From assembly GCA_032358165.1 (NCBI GenBank), contig JAALGY010000033.1, positions 1,240,001-1,304,000 on the forward strand: DNA of 64,000 bases, written 5' to 3'. A program made the translations under genes and the position numbers. Shown one piece after another: positions 13,252-23,600 of the stretch (its first letter is position 1; each line of letters opens with the position of its first letter). This DNA comes from Diplosphaera chodatii. Its lineage: Eukaryota; Chlorophyta; Trebouxiophyceae; Prasiolales; Stichococcaceae. Under the pieces are notes generated by a model. The model searched no databases, was not told the origin of the DNA, and saw only the letters and a list, made by a program, of their open reading frames with translations.

Positions 13252-13800
13252 ATGCCTGAGCAACAGTTCATCGACACAACCGTGCTCAAGGATTCGCGGC
13301 AGGCCTGCCACCAGGTCGGTGCGAAACTGAGATGCAGCAGTGCTGATACCTGTCACCTGCCTCATGTCCAGACCCTCGCAGCATAGTAATATTACCCACT
13401 TACAGTGCGGCAACTTTTACGCATGCGCAGGCACGGAACGCCTTCTTTGCGTGCATCGAGAGCCTTGGGCTCGAGTTTGCTTTGGATCTGCCGGTTCCTG
13501 ACAGGTGCACCAAGGCGCGTGCAGCGTACGAGGCGGCCTGCCGCGACTCCTGGGTAAGCGACAAGCTGCTGCAGGCCATGCGCTGACTGCTGTCAGCATG
13601 CCATGCGCTTTTCCGCACTTCATGCCCCCAGGAATATTGACAGCTGACGCACCATTATGTGTTGAGCGTAGGTCACGCACTTTGACACACTGCACGACAA
13701 GGAGACGAAGTTCAATCGCCGGAAGCGGGCCTTTGAGGCACAGCAGAAAGCAAAGCAGCAGCACGCGTCTCCTGGCGTCAAGGGCAGCACCGCCAGCTGA
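13252..13800 (+). CDS. COA6: COA6-like twin-Cys cytochrome c oxidase assembly factor
   Basis: Three exons, 13252-13314, 13431-13553 and 13672-13800, all phase 0, encode 104 residues. The gene was too short and too split to show as one long ORF. The two cysteine pairs have the spacing of COA6: CHQARNAFFAC (Cx9C) and CTKARAAYEAAC (Cx10C), followed by RDSWVTHFD and a basic helix. COA6 acts in the mitochondrial intermembrane space, where it helps copper delivery to COX2; both Cys pairs would form disulfides. The start is the only ATG in the entire spliced ORF; its context is weak (C at -3, C at +4). The stop TGA is at 13798-13800. The SNRNP27 ATG follows after 47 nt on the same strand, suggesting one shared mRNA. 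COX6B/COX12 relatives share the fold, but the Cx9C-Cx10C spacing and DSWxxxFD segment favour COA6. Confidence 0.88.
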
Positions 13801-13847
13801 ACTGTTGGACGGCGGGTCAGCGGAGGTGCTGCATCTGCAAGGCGTCC

Positions 13848-15100
13848 ATGGCCGCGGACCGTGAACGGCACCGCAGCAGCGATAGGGACCGTGAGCGGCA
13901 TCGGAGCAGCGAGCGAGATAGGGAGCAGCACCGCGGCACCGACCGTGACCGTGAACGTGACCGTCGCACAGACCGGGATGCTGACCGTGACCGAGGGAGT
14001 CACCGCGACCGTGATATATCCCACAGGTGTGCCCTGCATGCTGCAGTCCATAGCACTGCTCATGGCTGAGCTTGCTGTTGATGTCCTTGACGTCCATGTG
14101 CGTTTTCGGCAGACCACACTGACTCATCTGCTCTCAAGGCAGCTTGGCAGCAGTGCAGAGGTGCTGATGCCGCTTGCACAGGGAGGATGGCAACCGGGAG
14201 CGGCACAGGAGCAGGGACAGAGAAAAGGAGCGACACCGGGACGATGGCCGGGACCGCAGGAGGGACAGCCACAGAGATGAGGATCGCTCACGCACACGGC
14301 ATCGCGAGGAGAATGACTCTCGCAAGCGCAGCCGCAGCCGAGGACACGAACACGGACATGCGGAGGTGATTGGCGCATGGTTGCCCTGCACACAAGTGCT
14401 GCTTTTATCGTAGTCAGCTGCAGCGATGCTGCTTACATGGGAGTGCTGCACTGCATATGTGCGAGCATCTTGATGCAGCTGCCGCGTCTGCCGCAGGATG
14501 CTGGCCAAAAGCGCTCTCGGCAGGACAAGGTGGAGACTGCGGCCGCTGAGGCGGCCAAGCAGAAGCAGGAGGTGGAGGAGGAAAAGCAGCCAAATCTGGA
14601 TGCCGACATCACGCCAGAGGAGATGCAGATGATGCAAGCCATGGGGATCCCCTTCGTGAGTGCCTCTTCTTGTTTCTGCTTTCCTTGTCTCTTGAACAGC
14701 ACACCAATCACAGCACACCAATCACAGCTGCGATGCCAGAGGCTTGCAGCAGATGCCGATGGGCCATCCGCACCACATCTCACCGACAGCTCCTTCTGCA
14801 CAGGGCTTTGACACGACACAGGGCCGGCACGTGGAGGACGACTCCGTGAATGCCGGTGCAGTGAAGTTGCAGTCCAAGCGGCAAGCACGTCAGTACATGA
14901 ACCGCAAGGTGCGCAGCACCACACGGCACAACTGCTTGCTTCGAGCGTTGGCTGGCGTGCGTGCTGTTCACGGTGGAATATTCAGTGCCCTTCACGTACG
15001 AAGTGCTTCCTACTCATGCCGGGAGGACTACACGATGCAGGGGGGTTTCAACAGGCCGCTGGCTGTGGAGCGGACTGGCGAGAAGGCGCTTCGGAACTAG
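13848..15100 (+). CDS. SNRNP27: U4/U6.U5 tri-snRNP 27 kDa protein (SNRNP27)
   Basis: Spliceosome component of the tri-snRNP, known in animals to affect 5' splice-site choice. Five exons close in phase: 13848-14026, 14182-14365, 14497-14655, 14804-14908 and 15041-15100. The N terminus is a long Arg/Asp/Ser/His repeat region (DRERHRSSDRDRERHRSS and more), like the RS/RD domain of the family. The conserved C-terminal domain reads EEMQMMQAMGIPFGF, DSVNAGAVKLQSKRQARQY and MNRKGGFNRPL, matching the family's FDSTKG...YRQYMNRKGGFNRPL end. A short tail (AVERTGEKALRN) goes beyond the usual end. The ATG at 13848 has G at +4. It follows the COA6-like stop by 47 nt, with no ATG and no TGTAA in the gap, so it is probably the second ORF of a bicistronic transcript. 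Confidence 0.93.
14697..14724 (+). repeat. 14-bp direct tandem repeat in a SNRNP27 intron
   Basis: The unit CAGCACACCAATCA occurs twice in a row inside the third SNRNP27 intron (14656-14803). It is non-coding in the model, and no function is apparent. Confidence 0.8.
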
Positions 15101-15880
15101 GGGGTGGTGTCCTGCGACACTACTGCTGTCGTTGAGTCCAACCGTATGCAGCTCTGCAGAAACGCTGCCATTGCGCGGCTGCGTGCAGCTAGCACCTATC
15201 AACGGTGTCGAGGCATCAAGTGCACAACCCTAGACGACATTCCAGTTGCTTCTTGCTTGACCGGCTGCTTTGGACCTGCCTTTCAACGTTGGGTTCAAAC
15301 CCTCCGGGACTCGGCTTTCGGCTTACCAGAGACTCTCTGCATGCCAAGTGTGTCCCGCGGCATCGTCTAATGCGCCACAAGGCTAGCGCTGCACGCAAGC
15401 GTCCAGTAGACAGAGCGCTTGGGTACACTGTCGGTGCAGCTGCTGCCATTGAGCGCGCACAGGCTTCGACACATCAACCAGGGTGCCAGAACTGCAGCCT
15501 TGCAGCCTTGAGCACGCCTTCTCATACGCTTTCAGAACGGTGCACACCTGAAGTCCGCTGTTTTGAGGAGCTACAGCTGCACGCGGGTGATGCTAGGTTG
15601 GCCGTAGCATGCGTGGGCGCTGCTACAGGCCACTGCGCTGAGGCGAGCGGGTGCCCACCACTGAGGTCTTGCGGCCGTCGAAAGGCGTCAGCAGCGGCCG
15701 TCAAGCTCCAGCGGGCTTCAAAGTTCAGCGCTCGGATGTGTGCCACGCATCGCGCGTTGCCACAGGCGGCGGCAGAGGGCCTACCGTGTTGCACCACGCC
15801 CAGCTGAGGCCCAGCTTTTGGGCATATCTGCCGGCAGCTCGGGCGCTGCGGGCGCTGCGGAGCAATCAGCAGACGCAGCC
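15101..15880. other. Intergenic region, SNRNP27 to WNK-like kinase
   Basis: A 780-bp stretch between two plus-strand genes. It should hold the SNRNP27 3' UTR and the kinase promoter and 5' UTR. Frames are open in places but show no recognisable protein motif. Confidence 0.5.
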
Positions 15881-18633
15881 ATGCAGCCGAACGGTCGACT
15901 CAGCCATCAGCCGTCGCTGTCGAGCGAAGCTGGGAAGTCGGGCATGCTGGATGTGAGTGCTTTTCATCCTCTCATATAGCTATAGCGAACATCACTGGCT
16001 TCACGCGTTGTTGTTGCCGTCAGCCAGTGTTGGCAGGTCAGGTAGTTGGTCAAGAGTGACATTGGCAGCAGCCCTAGATCGTGTCGTCCCAGGCTACCAG
16101 GCCCAACCCGGCGCCAGGGTGGCTTCTGGCAGGCAATGAATGCCCAATCCGCTCTGCTTCGTTATGCTTTCATGAATGATCTTCAAAGCATGACTGTGCG
16201 CGAGTGGATTTTGCAGGGGTGACATGCCTGTGCACCGCTGGTGTGGTGGTGCCTTGCGGTGCTGCGCGGCGTGCCAAGATCCTGGTTGGGGATGGCATGT
16301 GGGTCCGGAATCTGAGGTCATGTGTATGCATGCAGGACGAGGATGACGATGTGGTGGAGGAGCGGGACCCTTCCGGCAGATTTGCGCGGTATGACCAGAA
16401 GGTTGGCAAGGGCCGCTTTAAATGCGTGTACAAGGGCTTCGATGAGAAGCAGGGCATCGACATCGCCTGGTCCAAAGTGCTTCAGGTACAGTTGTATAAC
16501 AATCGCATACTGACAGTTTGTTGCTAAATTGAGACAGTTTGCATGCATCTACCCTCAAATGCTGCACAGCCAACATAGATCATGTGCCTGATACTATGAG
16601 GTGCATCAAATGCAGGAGCACCATAACCTGGACGAGGCGCAGATGGAGGCCATCGTTGCAGAAATGTCGATTGGGCTGGAGCAGGAGCACAGCAGCATCA
16701 TTCATTGCTACCGCTGCTGGCTGGACCGGCGTGCGCACTGCATCAACCTGATCACAGAGTTCTTCACGTCTGGCAACCTGCGGGATTACCGGCAACGGCA
16801 TAAACACCTGGAGCTCAAAGCCGTCAAGAAGTGGGCTCGCCAGGTCGGTCACAATTCCAGCACCAAGCTCGTGTCCATTGCAGGCGCTTCTCGACAAGCT
16901 TGCACAGCATTCCATGCGATGTTGCTATCCAGTTGACACCTCCTTGGTCCAGAAGCCCTGGCCATGAGATCAGGTGCACTTCAGCTGTGTCAGGTGTCCG
17001 TCGTGGAGATGGTGTTGCTGCATCTGGAACAGGTGCTGCTTGGGCTGAACTACCTGCACACGAAGAGCCCGCCCATCATCCATGGCGATCTGCGGTGTGA
17101 CAAGATCTACATCAATGGCCACAGCGGCGAGATCAAAATTGGTGATCTGGGCCTGGCTACACTGCTGCCGATGCGCTTTGCACCTGGCGTGCTGCCAGAG
17201 CATGGCGGCAGCAGCAATGGCAAGGCTAATCAGTACACCCGGCAGGTGGGGTGGCTGCCCAAAATACCTCATGCTGTCATTACTGCTGCCGACCCGCTTG
17301 CCACGGTGCTGCTGATGAGCCCTGCGCAGGCTTGCACTCCACTCCTGCTCCCTGCACCTGCACAGGTGGACGTGTTTGCCTTTGGGCTGGTTGTGCTGGA
17401 GCTGACAACCATGAAGCGGCTGGACCACAGCAACTCGTATGCGTGGCCCGAGCTGCTGGAAAGCGTCAAAGACGAGGTCTGCCCTGAGAAGCACCCATTC
17501 CCTGCATGAATGCATCTCATCCCAAGTCAATGCATCGTCACATTGACATGCAGCGCAGTGCTGAACACATGCAGGCGTGATCAGCTGGTATGCCGTTTGC
17601 CAGTCAGCATATTCTGGTCCCAGGATCATTTCAGAGTATTTTGACCGATGGCCTGCAGGATGCAAAGCTGTTCATAGCCAAGTGCCTGGGTCCGCCAGAG
17701 GAGCGGCCAACGGTGGGAGAGCTGCTGGAGGACCGCTTCTTCTGCCGCAAGCCTGCCCCTGCGCGTCCACCCAGCATCAATGGCGATGAAGGCGGCTTCG
17801 TTGGCCGCGATGGCAGCTTCGTTGGCCGCGACGGCAGCTTCTGTGGCGATGACCATCAGCGCGGCAGCGGGGCAGGGTGCGCCACGCTCAAGTGTCTGCC
17901 CAGGGTCTTTGCCAATACTTCCACCATGCTGTTGCGTTGAGGTGCACTCGTTGGCGTCGTCGCTGTTAGTAGTCTCGAGCCACCTCCGGCGCCTGGAGCC
18001 TGGCAGCAACCCATGGACTTTGATGCTGCAGGTCGCCGCCGGCAGAGCGAGTGGGCGGCCGCTCAGTGGACATGGACGGCAGCGGCGATGAGGAGAACGT
18101 CACCTGCCAGGTTGGCACGGTGCAGGGCGAGGACTACACCTTCCGCTTTGGCGGCAAGATCGTGGATGGCAAGCTCCACTTCCGGCTGCACATGGAGTAC
18201 GAGGGCGATGACGACGAGGTACAGCTGGCTGTCTGCAGCCGATGTGCTACGTGTGCACGCCTTCTGTGCACGTCTTCACGAAATGTGATAGTTTGCGCCC
18301 TGTGACGATCTTCGTGCATTTTCATCTGCAATGCAGGAGTCAGAGGACCGCCAGTCCCGCACCATCGATTTTGAATTTGATCCGGACACTGACACGCCGG
18401 ACGACATCGCCATCGACCTCAGCAAGGAGTTCGACCTCAGCAGCACCGACAGGTGCATGCAAGTGCATGCGATAGCATCGCACAGTACTATCGCACAGTG
18501 CAGAGTGTTGAGCATTCTTCCAAGCAACATGGATTGACGGGTGGGAATTTGACTTGCTGTTGTGTGTGGCTGCAGGGACATTTGCGCCGCTGCTCTGAAG
18601 GAATGGCTAGCAAAAGAAGCTCCCAACAGCTGA
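15881..18633 (+). CDS. WNK-like protein kinase with C-terminal CCT-like domain, catalytically doubtful
   Basis: WNK kinases are Ser/Thr kinases with an unusually placed catalytic Lys. Exons include 15881-15952, 16336-16485, 16616-16843, 16994-17244 and several more to 18633. The Gly loop [13 protein letters not shown] keeps the WNK-type Lys, and strand 3 reads GIDIAWSKV as in WNKs. [18 protein letters not shown] and [10 protein letters not shown] are strong WNK matches. The catalytic loop, however, is [13 protein letters not shown] instead of HRDLKCDNIFING: Asp stays, but the Mg-binding Asn is Lys (17102-17104). DLG is kept (GDLGLAT), yet the GTPEFMAPE segment is absent; the chain goes on [16 protein letters not shown] and then [15 protein letters not shown]. 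The end ([47 protein letters not shown]) resembles the OSR1/WNK C-terminal peptide-binding domain. It may be a scaffold rather than an active kinase. Confidence 0.88.
17797..17850 (+). repeat. Coding 21-bp tandem repeat in the WNK-like gene
   Basis: A 21-bp unit encoding FVGRDGS is present twice in full (17797-17838) and again as a degraded third copy (FCGDD). It lies just after the kinase domain in a low-complexity linker. Confidence 0.85.
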
Positions 18634-18923
18634 GTGCAGCGGCAGCGGCATCTGCTTCGTGGTTGCACTTGCCCCTGCTGCACGCTTGTTGTGTCGTCTT
18701 GGAGATGGTATGATGCCAATGCCCCGCAACTTGGGAAGAGTGTGCTGTGGGCATTGGGGCGAGGGCAGACCTGTGTCTACGAAGTCATATTGAACAAGTG
18801 GTTTGCGGGTCAGGTGGCAACTTTCAACAGCTGCGGCATGTTCAGGATGTTGCGAGCCCGTTGTCAATGAAGATAGAGAGGAGCTCTTCAGGTGCATGGC
18901 TGACGACACCCGATGTCGGCCAG

Positions 18924-19422
18924 TCACAGCTTCCAAAGCAGCACGCCACGATCCGGTCCAGTAAATACATATATCAACGATTTCACCTGCAAAAGTACAT
19001 GATTTGGTAAGGACATGAACACTCATGTTTCCAAAAAACGGAATGGCACACGAGCACGCTGCTGCACCTCGTGTGTGACTCTGAATCCGAAGGTCTGGCC
19101 ACATACACAGTGGAAGGGGCCGCCAAACTTTGCATCCATCTTCTCTTTGATTTGCTGCAGCCAAGATGCCCACATCACGCATGGCGCTCAGAATAATTGC
19201 CCTATATGGTAGCAACAACTCAGTATTTTGTACCTGCGCACACTTCTCAAGGTCTGCGACATGCTTCTCGACCGCCATGCCGATGATGTCGACCGCTTCA
19301 TCCTTTATATCTGGCGTCATGTCCGCAATCCTGATCAGCGGATGCTTTGCCAGCTTCCGGTAGGACTCCATGTCAGTTATATGTGGCACTAAGGCCACGT
19401 GCTCGTCGGCCCCTTCCGCCAT
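18924..19422 (-). CDS. DNAL4: Dynein light chain, DNAL4/LC8-like axonemal type
   Basis: Three minus-strand exons, 19422-19234, 19154-19068 and 18986-18924, all phase 0, encode 112 residues. Exon 1 has SYRKLAKHPLIRIADMTP, close to the start of animal DNAL4 (YKRLxxFPLVRHSDMP). Exon 2 has QIKEKMDAKFGGPFHCVCG and QTFGFRVTHE, the LC8-fold core. Exon 3 is VKSLIYVFTGPDRGVLLWKL and the stop, matching the last strands of the family (VKNLLYLFFGG...VWK). The length is normal for the family and every residue block is intact, so it looks functional. In flagellates this subfamily belongs to axonemal dynein. It converges with the WNK-like gene; the two stops are about 290 bp apart. LC8 itself is less likely, because of the extended N terminus and the DNAL4-type first block. 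Confidence 0.88.
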
Positions 19423-20697
19423 GGCTGCGTGCTGCAATGCGCACGCATGCACAGTGCAGCACGATACGCAGTGTTGTCAGGCACAGGACAGCGCGAACCT
19501 TACGCTGCCATCATGATTCTGCCTTCTGAAGAAATTATGAAACGCTGTGCTGTTCTGCCCTCCCTGACGTCAACGCAGCAGGTCTGCCTGTTGGCCGGCG
19601 GGTGGGTCAGGTTCTGAAAGTAGACGGTATTGAGTGTCTCTTGCTGGTTGCTGACGGTCTAATTGACGTACGAGACATCCTGATGGCTTTGTATCTGAAT
19701 CGCCAGCAGCAAGATGCCACTCCTGTTGAATCTTCAGGCTGTGCAGGAAACGATCCCTCCAAGACCGAGGGAATATAAGGGGCAGACGAGGGCTAGTGCG
19801 CTTGCTCTTGTATCAGTGCACCTGCACATTGGTCAAAGCTCGCAGGCGAGACGTGCAACTGCCAATTTTTCCAGGCCGGCTGCAGGCCCAACTCGCCTTC
19901 ATCATATCGGCAAGCCTTGCCTGGAACTGGTGCCATCGCTGACCAGCATGCCCCTGTGAAGACAGGGACCTGCCGCTGAGCAGACACGCAAAGTGCAACA
20001 TCCTATGTCAGCCCAAGGGCCTTGCAGGTGCACAGATCCTGCAATCATGGTGCATGGATGGCGGAACTTGGTGCCCGGGTCCACAGCAGACATGCACACT
20101 GCTACAACAGACATGCACACTGCTACAGGCAGCACAGGTGCTGCAATCAGCGTCCAACGAACTGGATAGCCTACATTCGCTGGATGATACCATAGCATCC
20201 ATCAGATTGCTGCTTCGGGCGTGGCGGATGTGTGGCTGCCTGCAATCACCTTGATCGCTGATCGATCTCCCAAAGACCGCCAGATACGTGAATTGCGGTC
20301 AGCATGTGGCACCAGTACAGAGAGCTAGGGGGTCAGTAAACTGCGCACGGACACATCAGCAACAGAGATCTTTTGCACACCCTGAGACGCCAGATGCCCG
20401 CATGACAGCGTTGTAGACTTGCACAATCCGTAATCATTCCTCGTTGAGTCGTCTCTGCTGTGTTGTGGTGTGTCGACCGGGCCGTCGTACCGCCCAGCGG
20501 TGTTGCACCTTGACGACGCAACTGAGCCAGCACCCAACGCAGCTGTCCCTGGCTGATACACAACCGCTGCTGCAGCATCAGTCGATCGAAGCAGTGGTTT
20601 CGGGAGCGCAGCTCGTTCCCCGCCGCTCACACGGCCGGCTCCACTTGGCAGAATGCAGAGGACCTGAGCCGTCTGAAAGAGACCCAGCGTGTCAGAC
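19423..20697. other. Divergent intergenic region, dynein light chain to cryptochrome
   Basis: About 1.3 kb between two divergent start codons (19422 minus, 20698 plus). It must contain both promoters and 5' UTRs. No exon or RNA gene was recognised. A short tandem repeat lies at 20087-20127. Confidence 0.5.
20087..20127 (+). repeat. Two copies of a 20-bp unit, period 21
   Basis: CAGACATGCACACTGCTACA occurs at 20087-20106 and again at 20108-20127, with one base between. It lies in non-coding sequence upstream of the cryptochrome gene. Confidence 0.9.
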
Positions 20698-23600
20698 ATG
20701 GCGGCGACGCTGCCGCAGGCGTCCTCACGAATGATTGCAGACAGTCTGGCCCCGCTGCCGGCGCCCCCGAACCCTTTGAACAAGGTGCCCACGGCGCTGC
20801 TGTGGCTGCGGCGGGACCTGCGAGTCGCAGACAACCCCGCCCTGGTGGCCGCCCTGCAGGGCGCGCTGCACGTGGTGAGTGGCCCAGTTTGTGGCCTTCA
20901 TCTGTCAGAGACGTCGTGAAGCAATGTATCGTGCATGCTGTCTCAGGTGACGGTGGACCTCACTCCGCACGCTGACTGTTGCAGGTGCCAGCATTCATCT
21001 GGGCGCCAGAGGAGGAGGGCCAGTTTCAGCCGGGCCGCTGCAGCCGGTGGTGGCTGCTGAACAGCCTCAAGGCGCTGGAAGCTGACTTCAAGGCGCTCGG
21101 CTCGTCGCTCATCTACCGATGTGCGCCCGAGTCCCGCACCGCGCTGCTGCAGCTGGTGCAGGAGACCGGCGCCCAGGTGTGTGCCGCCGACGCCCGGTCT
21201 TGCTGCTGTGTGGGCAGACGTCTGCCGCAGCTCTGCCTCCGAGGACAGTCACAGTGGTAGTCAATTTGACAGGCAGGGCTTGTGGTGCTTGTGATGGATG
21301 TGATGGGTGGAGCTGATCTCCCAAGCAGATTATATGTTGCTTCCAGCTTGACACAATGTCAGGCAGGTGCCTGATTGCTGTCGCTCTGCTGTGAGCACAG
21401 GCGCTGTACTTCAACCACCTGTACGACCCCATCAGCATGGTGCGCGACAACGAGGTGAAGGCGGCGATGGCGGAGCAGAATGTGGCGTGCCACACCTTCA
21501 ACTCCGACGTGCTGTACGAGCCCTGGGAGGTGCTGTCGGCGTCGGGCCAGCCGCTCACCAGCTTTGCGGACTTCTGGGAGAGGTGATCGCTTTGCCATCC
21601 GGTACTTCAACGGCACACGTTGTGCTTCAGCATCTACTGCAATTGGCCACGGCGAGGATGCTGTGAGATGGTTCGCACCCCACAATCAATGCTGCTGGTA
21701 CATAACGTGCTGCAGGGTCAGTTCCATGTCGTATGCGCCGCCGCTCCCCCTGCCGGTGCCAGCCAGCATGCCGGCGGTGCACCCATCCGTTGTGAGCCTG
21801 GACCTCTCCGGCCTGGGGCTGCTGTCGGCTGAGGAGGCCTCCAGCAACCAGCAGCTGGAGTTCACGGTGCGCTGGCCCCTCTATGTGTACACCAAGCCGG
21901 CTTGCTGCACGGCCGCGCTGGGACATGCGCTGTCCATGTGCCTCCCGACGAGCAAAGCACCAGGATAATATGGCACAACGGATACCCCGCTGAAGAGATT
22001 GGGATCCTTCGTGACGGTGCTGGCGTGCTTCTCGTTGGCAGTGGCGGCCGGGCGGGCGGGGGGCGCACCTGGTGCTGGAGGAGTTTGTGATGCAGCGCAT
22101 GCCGCACTTCAGCGGCAACCGCGCCAAGACGGACGTGCGCTCCACCTCCCGACTGTCGCCGCACCTCCACCACGGCGAGATCAGCACCCGCCACATCTAC
22201 TACGTGGTGAGCGCGCACTGCCGGCATGCAGGACTTGCGCCCGTGCGGCCTTGCCTTGCCTGCATGTTGATGCAGGCTGGCAGTGCGACGGACGTGAGGG
22301 GGCGTTGATGGCACTCAAGACCAACCATCCATCGTGTCTCTTGCCAACCCTGCGCCCAAAGCCTCAAGCACCTTGCAGGTGAAGCAGCGGGAGGCAGCCT
22401 TTGCGGCGGGCGGGGAGAAGGAGGCGGCCAAGGCGGTGAGCCGCTCCTGCGATGACTACCTGCGGCAGATGGGCTACCGCGAGTACAGCCGCTACCTGTC
22501 CTTCCACTTCCCCTTCACCCACGAGCGCTCGCTGCTGGAGCACCTGCGCGCCTGCCCCTGGAAGTGGAACCAGTCCCACTTCAAGGTTTGCCCGCCGGCC
22601 CATTGCATCTCACCCTGATCAGCAGTGCCGACAAAGCAGGCGATCGAGTGCTCGGGGCCGCTTTTTCACGCTCAGGGCCTGAGCATCTCTGCTGTCACAG
22701 TCGAGACCCTGGCATCGTGGTGCTGGTTGCTTCTGGCGTGCTTGAGCCTACATACAATAGTTTGTTGCGTGAAACAGGCGTGGCGGCAGGGGCGGACCGG
22801 GTACCCGCTGGTGGATGCAGCGATGCGGGAGCTGTGGTCCACGGGCTGGATCCACAACCGCATGCGCGTCGTGTGCGCCAGCTTCCTGGTCAAGAACCTG
22901 CTGCTGCCCTGGCAGTGGGGCCTGAAGCACTTCTGGGATGCGCAGCTGGACGCCGACCTGGAGTCTGCAGCGCTGGGCTGGCAGTATGTGTCCGGCTGCC
23001 TGGCAGGTGCGGCTTGCCACTGTGCAGTACATCGCCTGGCTGCCCCTTCCTTTCCCTGTGAACCTCGATCACACAGGCACTCACTCAACTCCAGTCGCGC
23101 ACCGCCTTCCCCCAATTGGGTTGGACTCATCTGCTGCAGATGCGCACCCTTTCAGCTACATGCTGGACCACAAGCGGGAGGCCGTCAAGTTCGACCCCAG
23201 CGGCAACTATGTGCGCCGCTGGCTGCCGGTGCTCTCGCGCCTGCCCAACAAGTGGATCCACAGGTGCCTGTCGTTCCACTTCAGGGTCGCTTCACGTGTG
23301 CTTGAGAGGGTTTCTGCAGCGTCCAGCAGTGCCTTCTGCGCTGCCTGTCTGGAGGTTGCCTGCAGGCCTGAAAGGCCCAGCTCCGAGTCGACCGCTGTGT
23401 GCCGCTGGTGCAGGCCGTTCGATGCGCCAACGGAGGTGCTGCAGGACGCTGGGGTGGAGCTGGGCTCGAACTACGACTGGCCCATCGTGACAGACAGCGA
23501 GGCGCACGCGCACGTGGTGCACGCCTGCCACGTCATCGAGCGCTGCATCACGGCCCGCACCGGCAGCGAGGGTGAGTTGTTGTTGGTCGCCTTCATTCGT

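Noticed and set aside
13252..15100. COA6 and SNRNP27 as one fusion protein
   Set aside because: A TGA ends the COA6 frame, the two families are unrelated, and each half has its normal start and end.
17245..17365. Retained open frame between two WNK exons as the missing activation segment
   Set aside because: The frame is open but encodes no GTPEFMAPE-like sequence, and it is bounded by good GT and AG sites, so it is treated as an intron.
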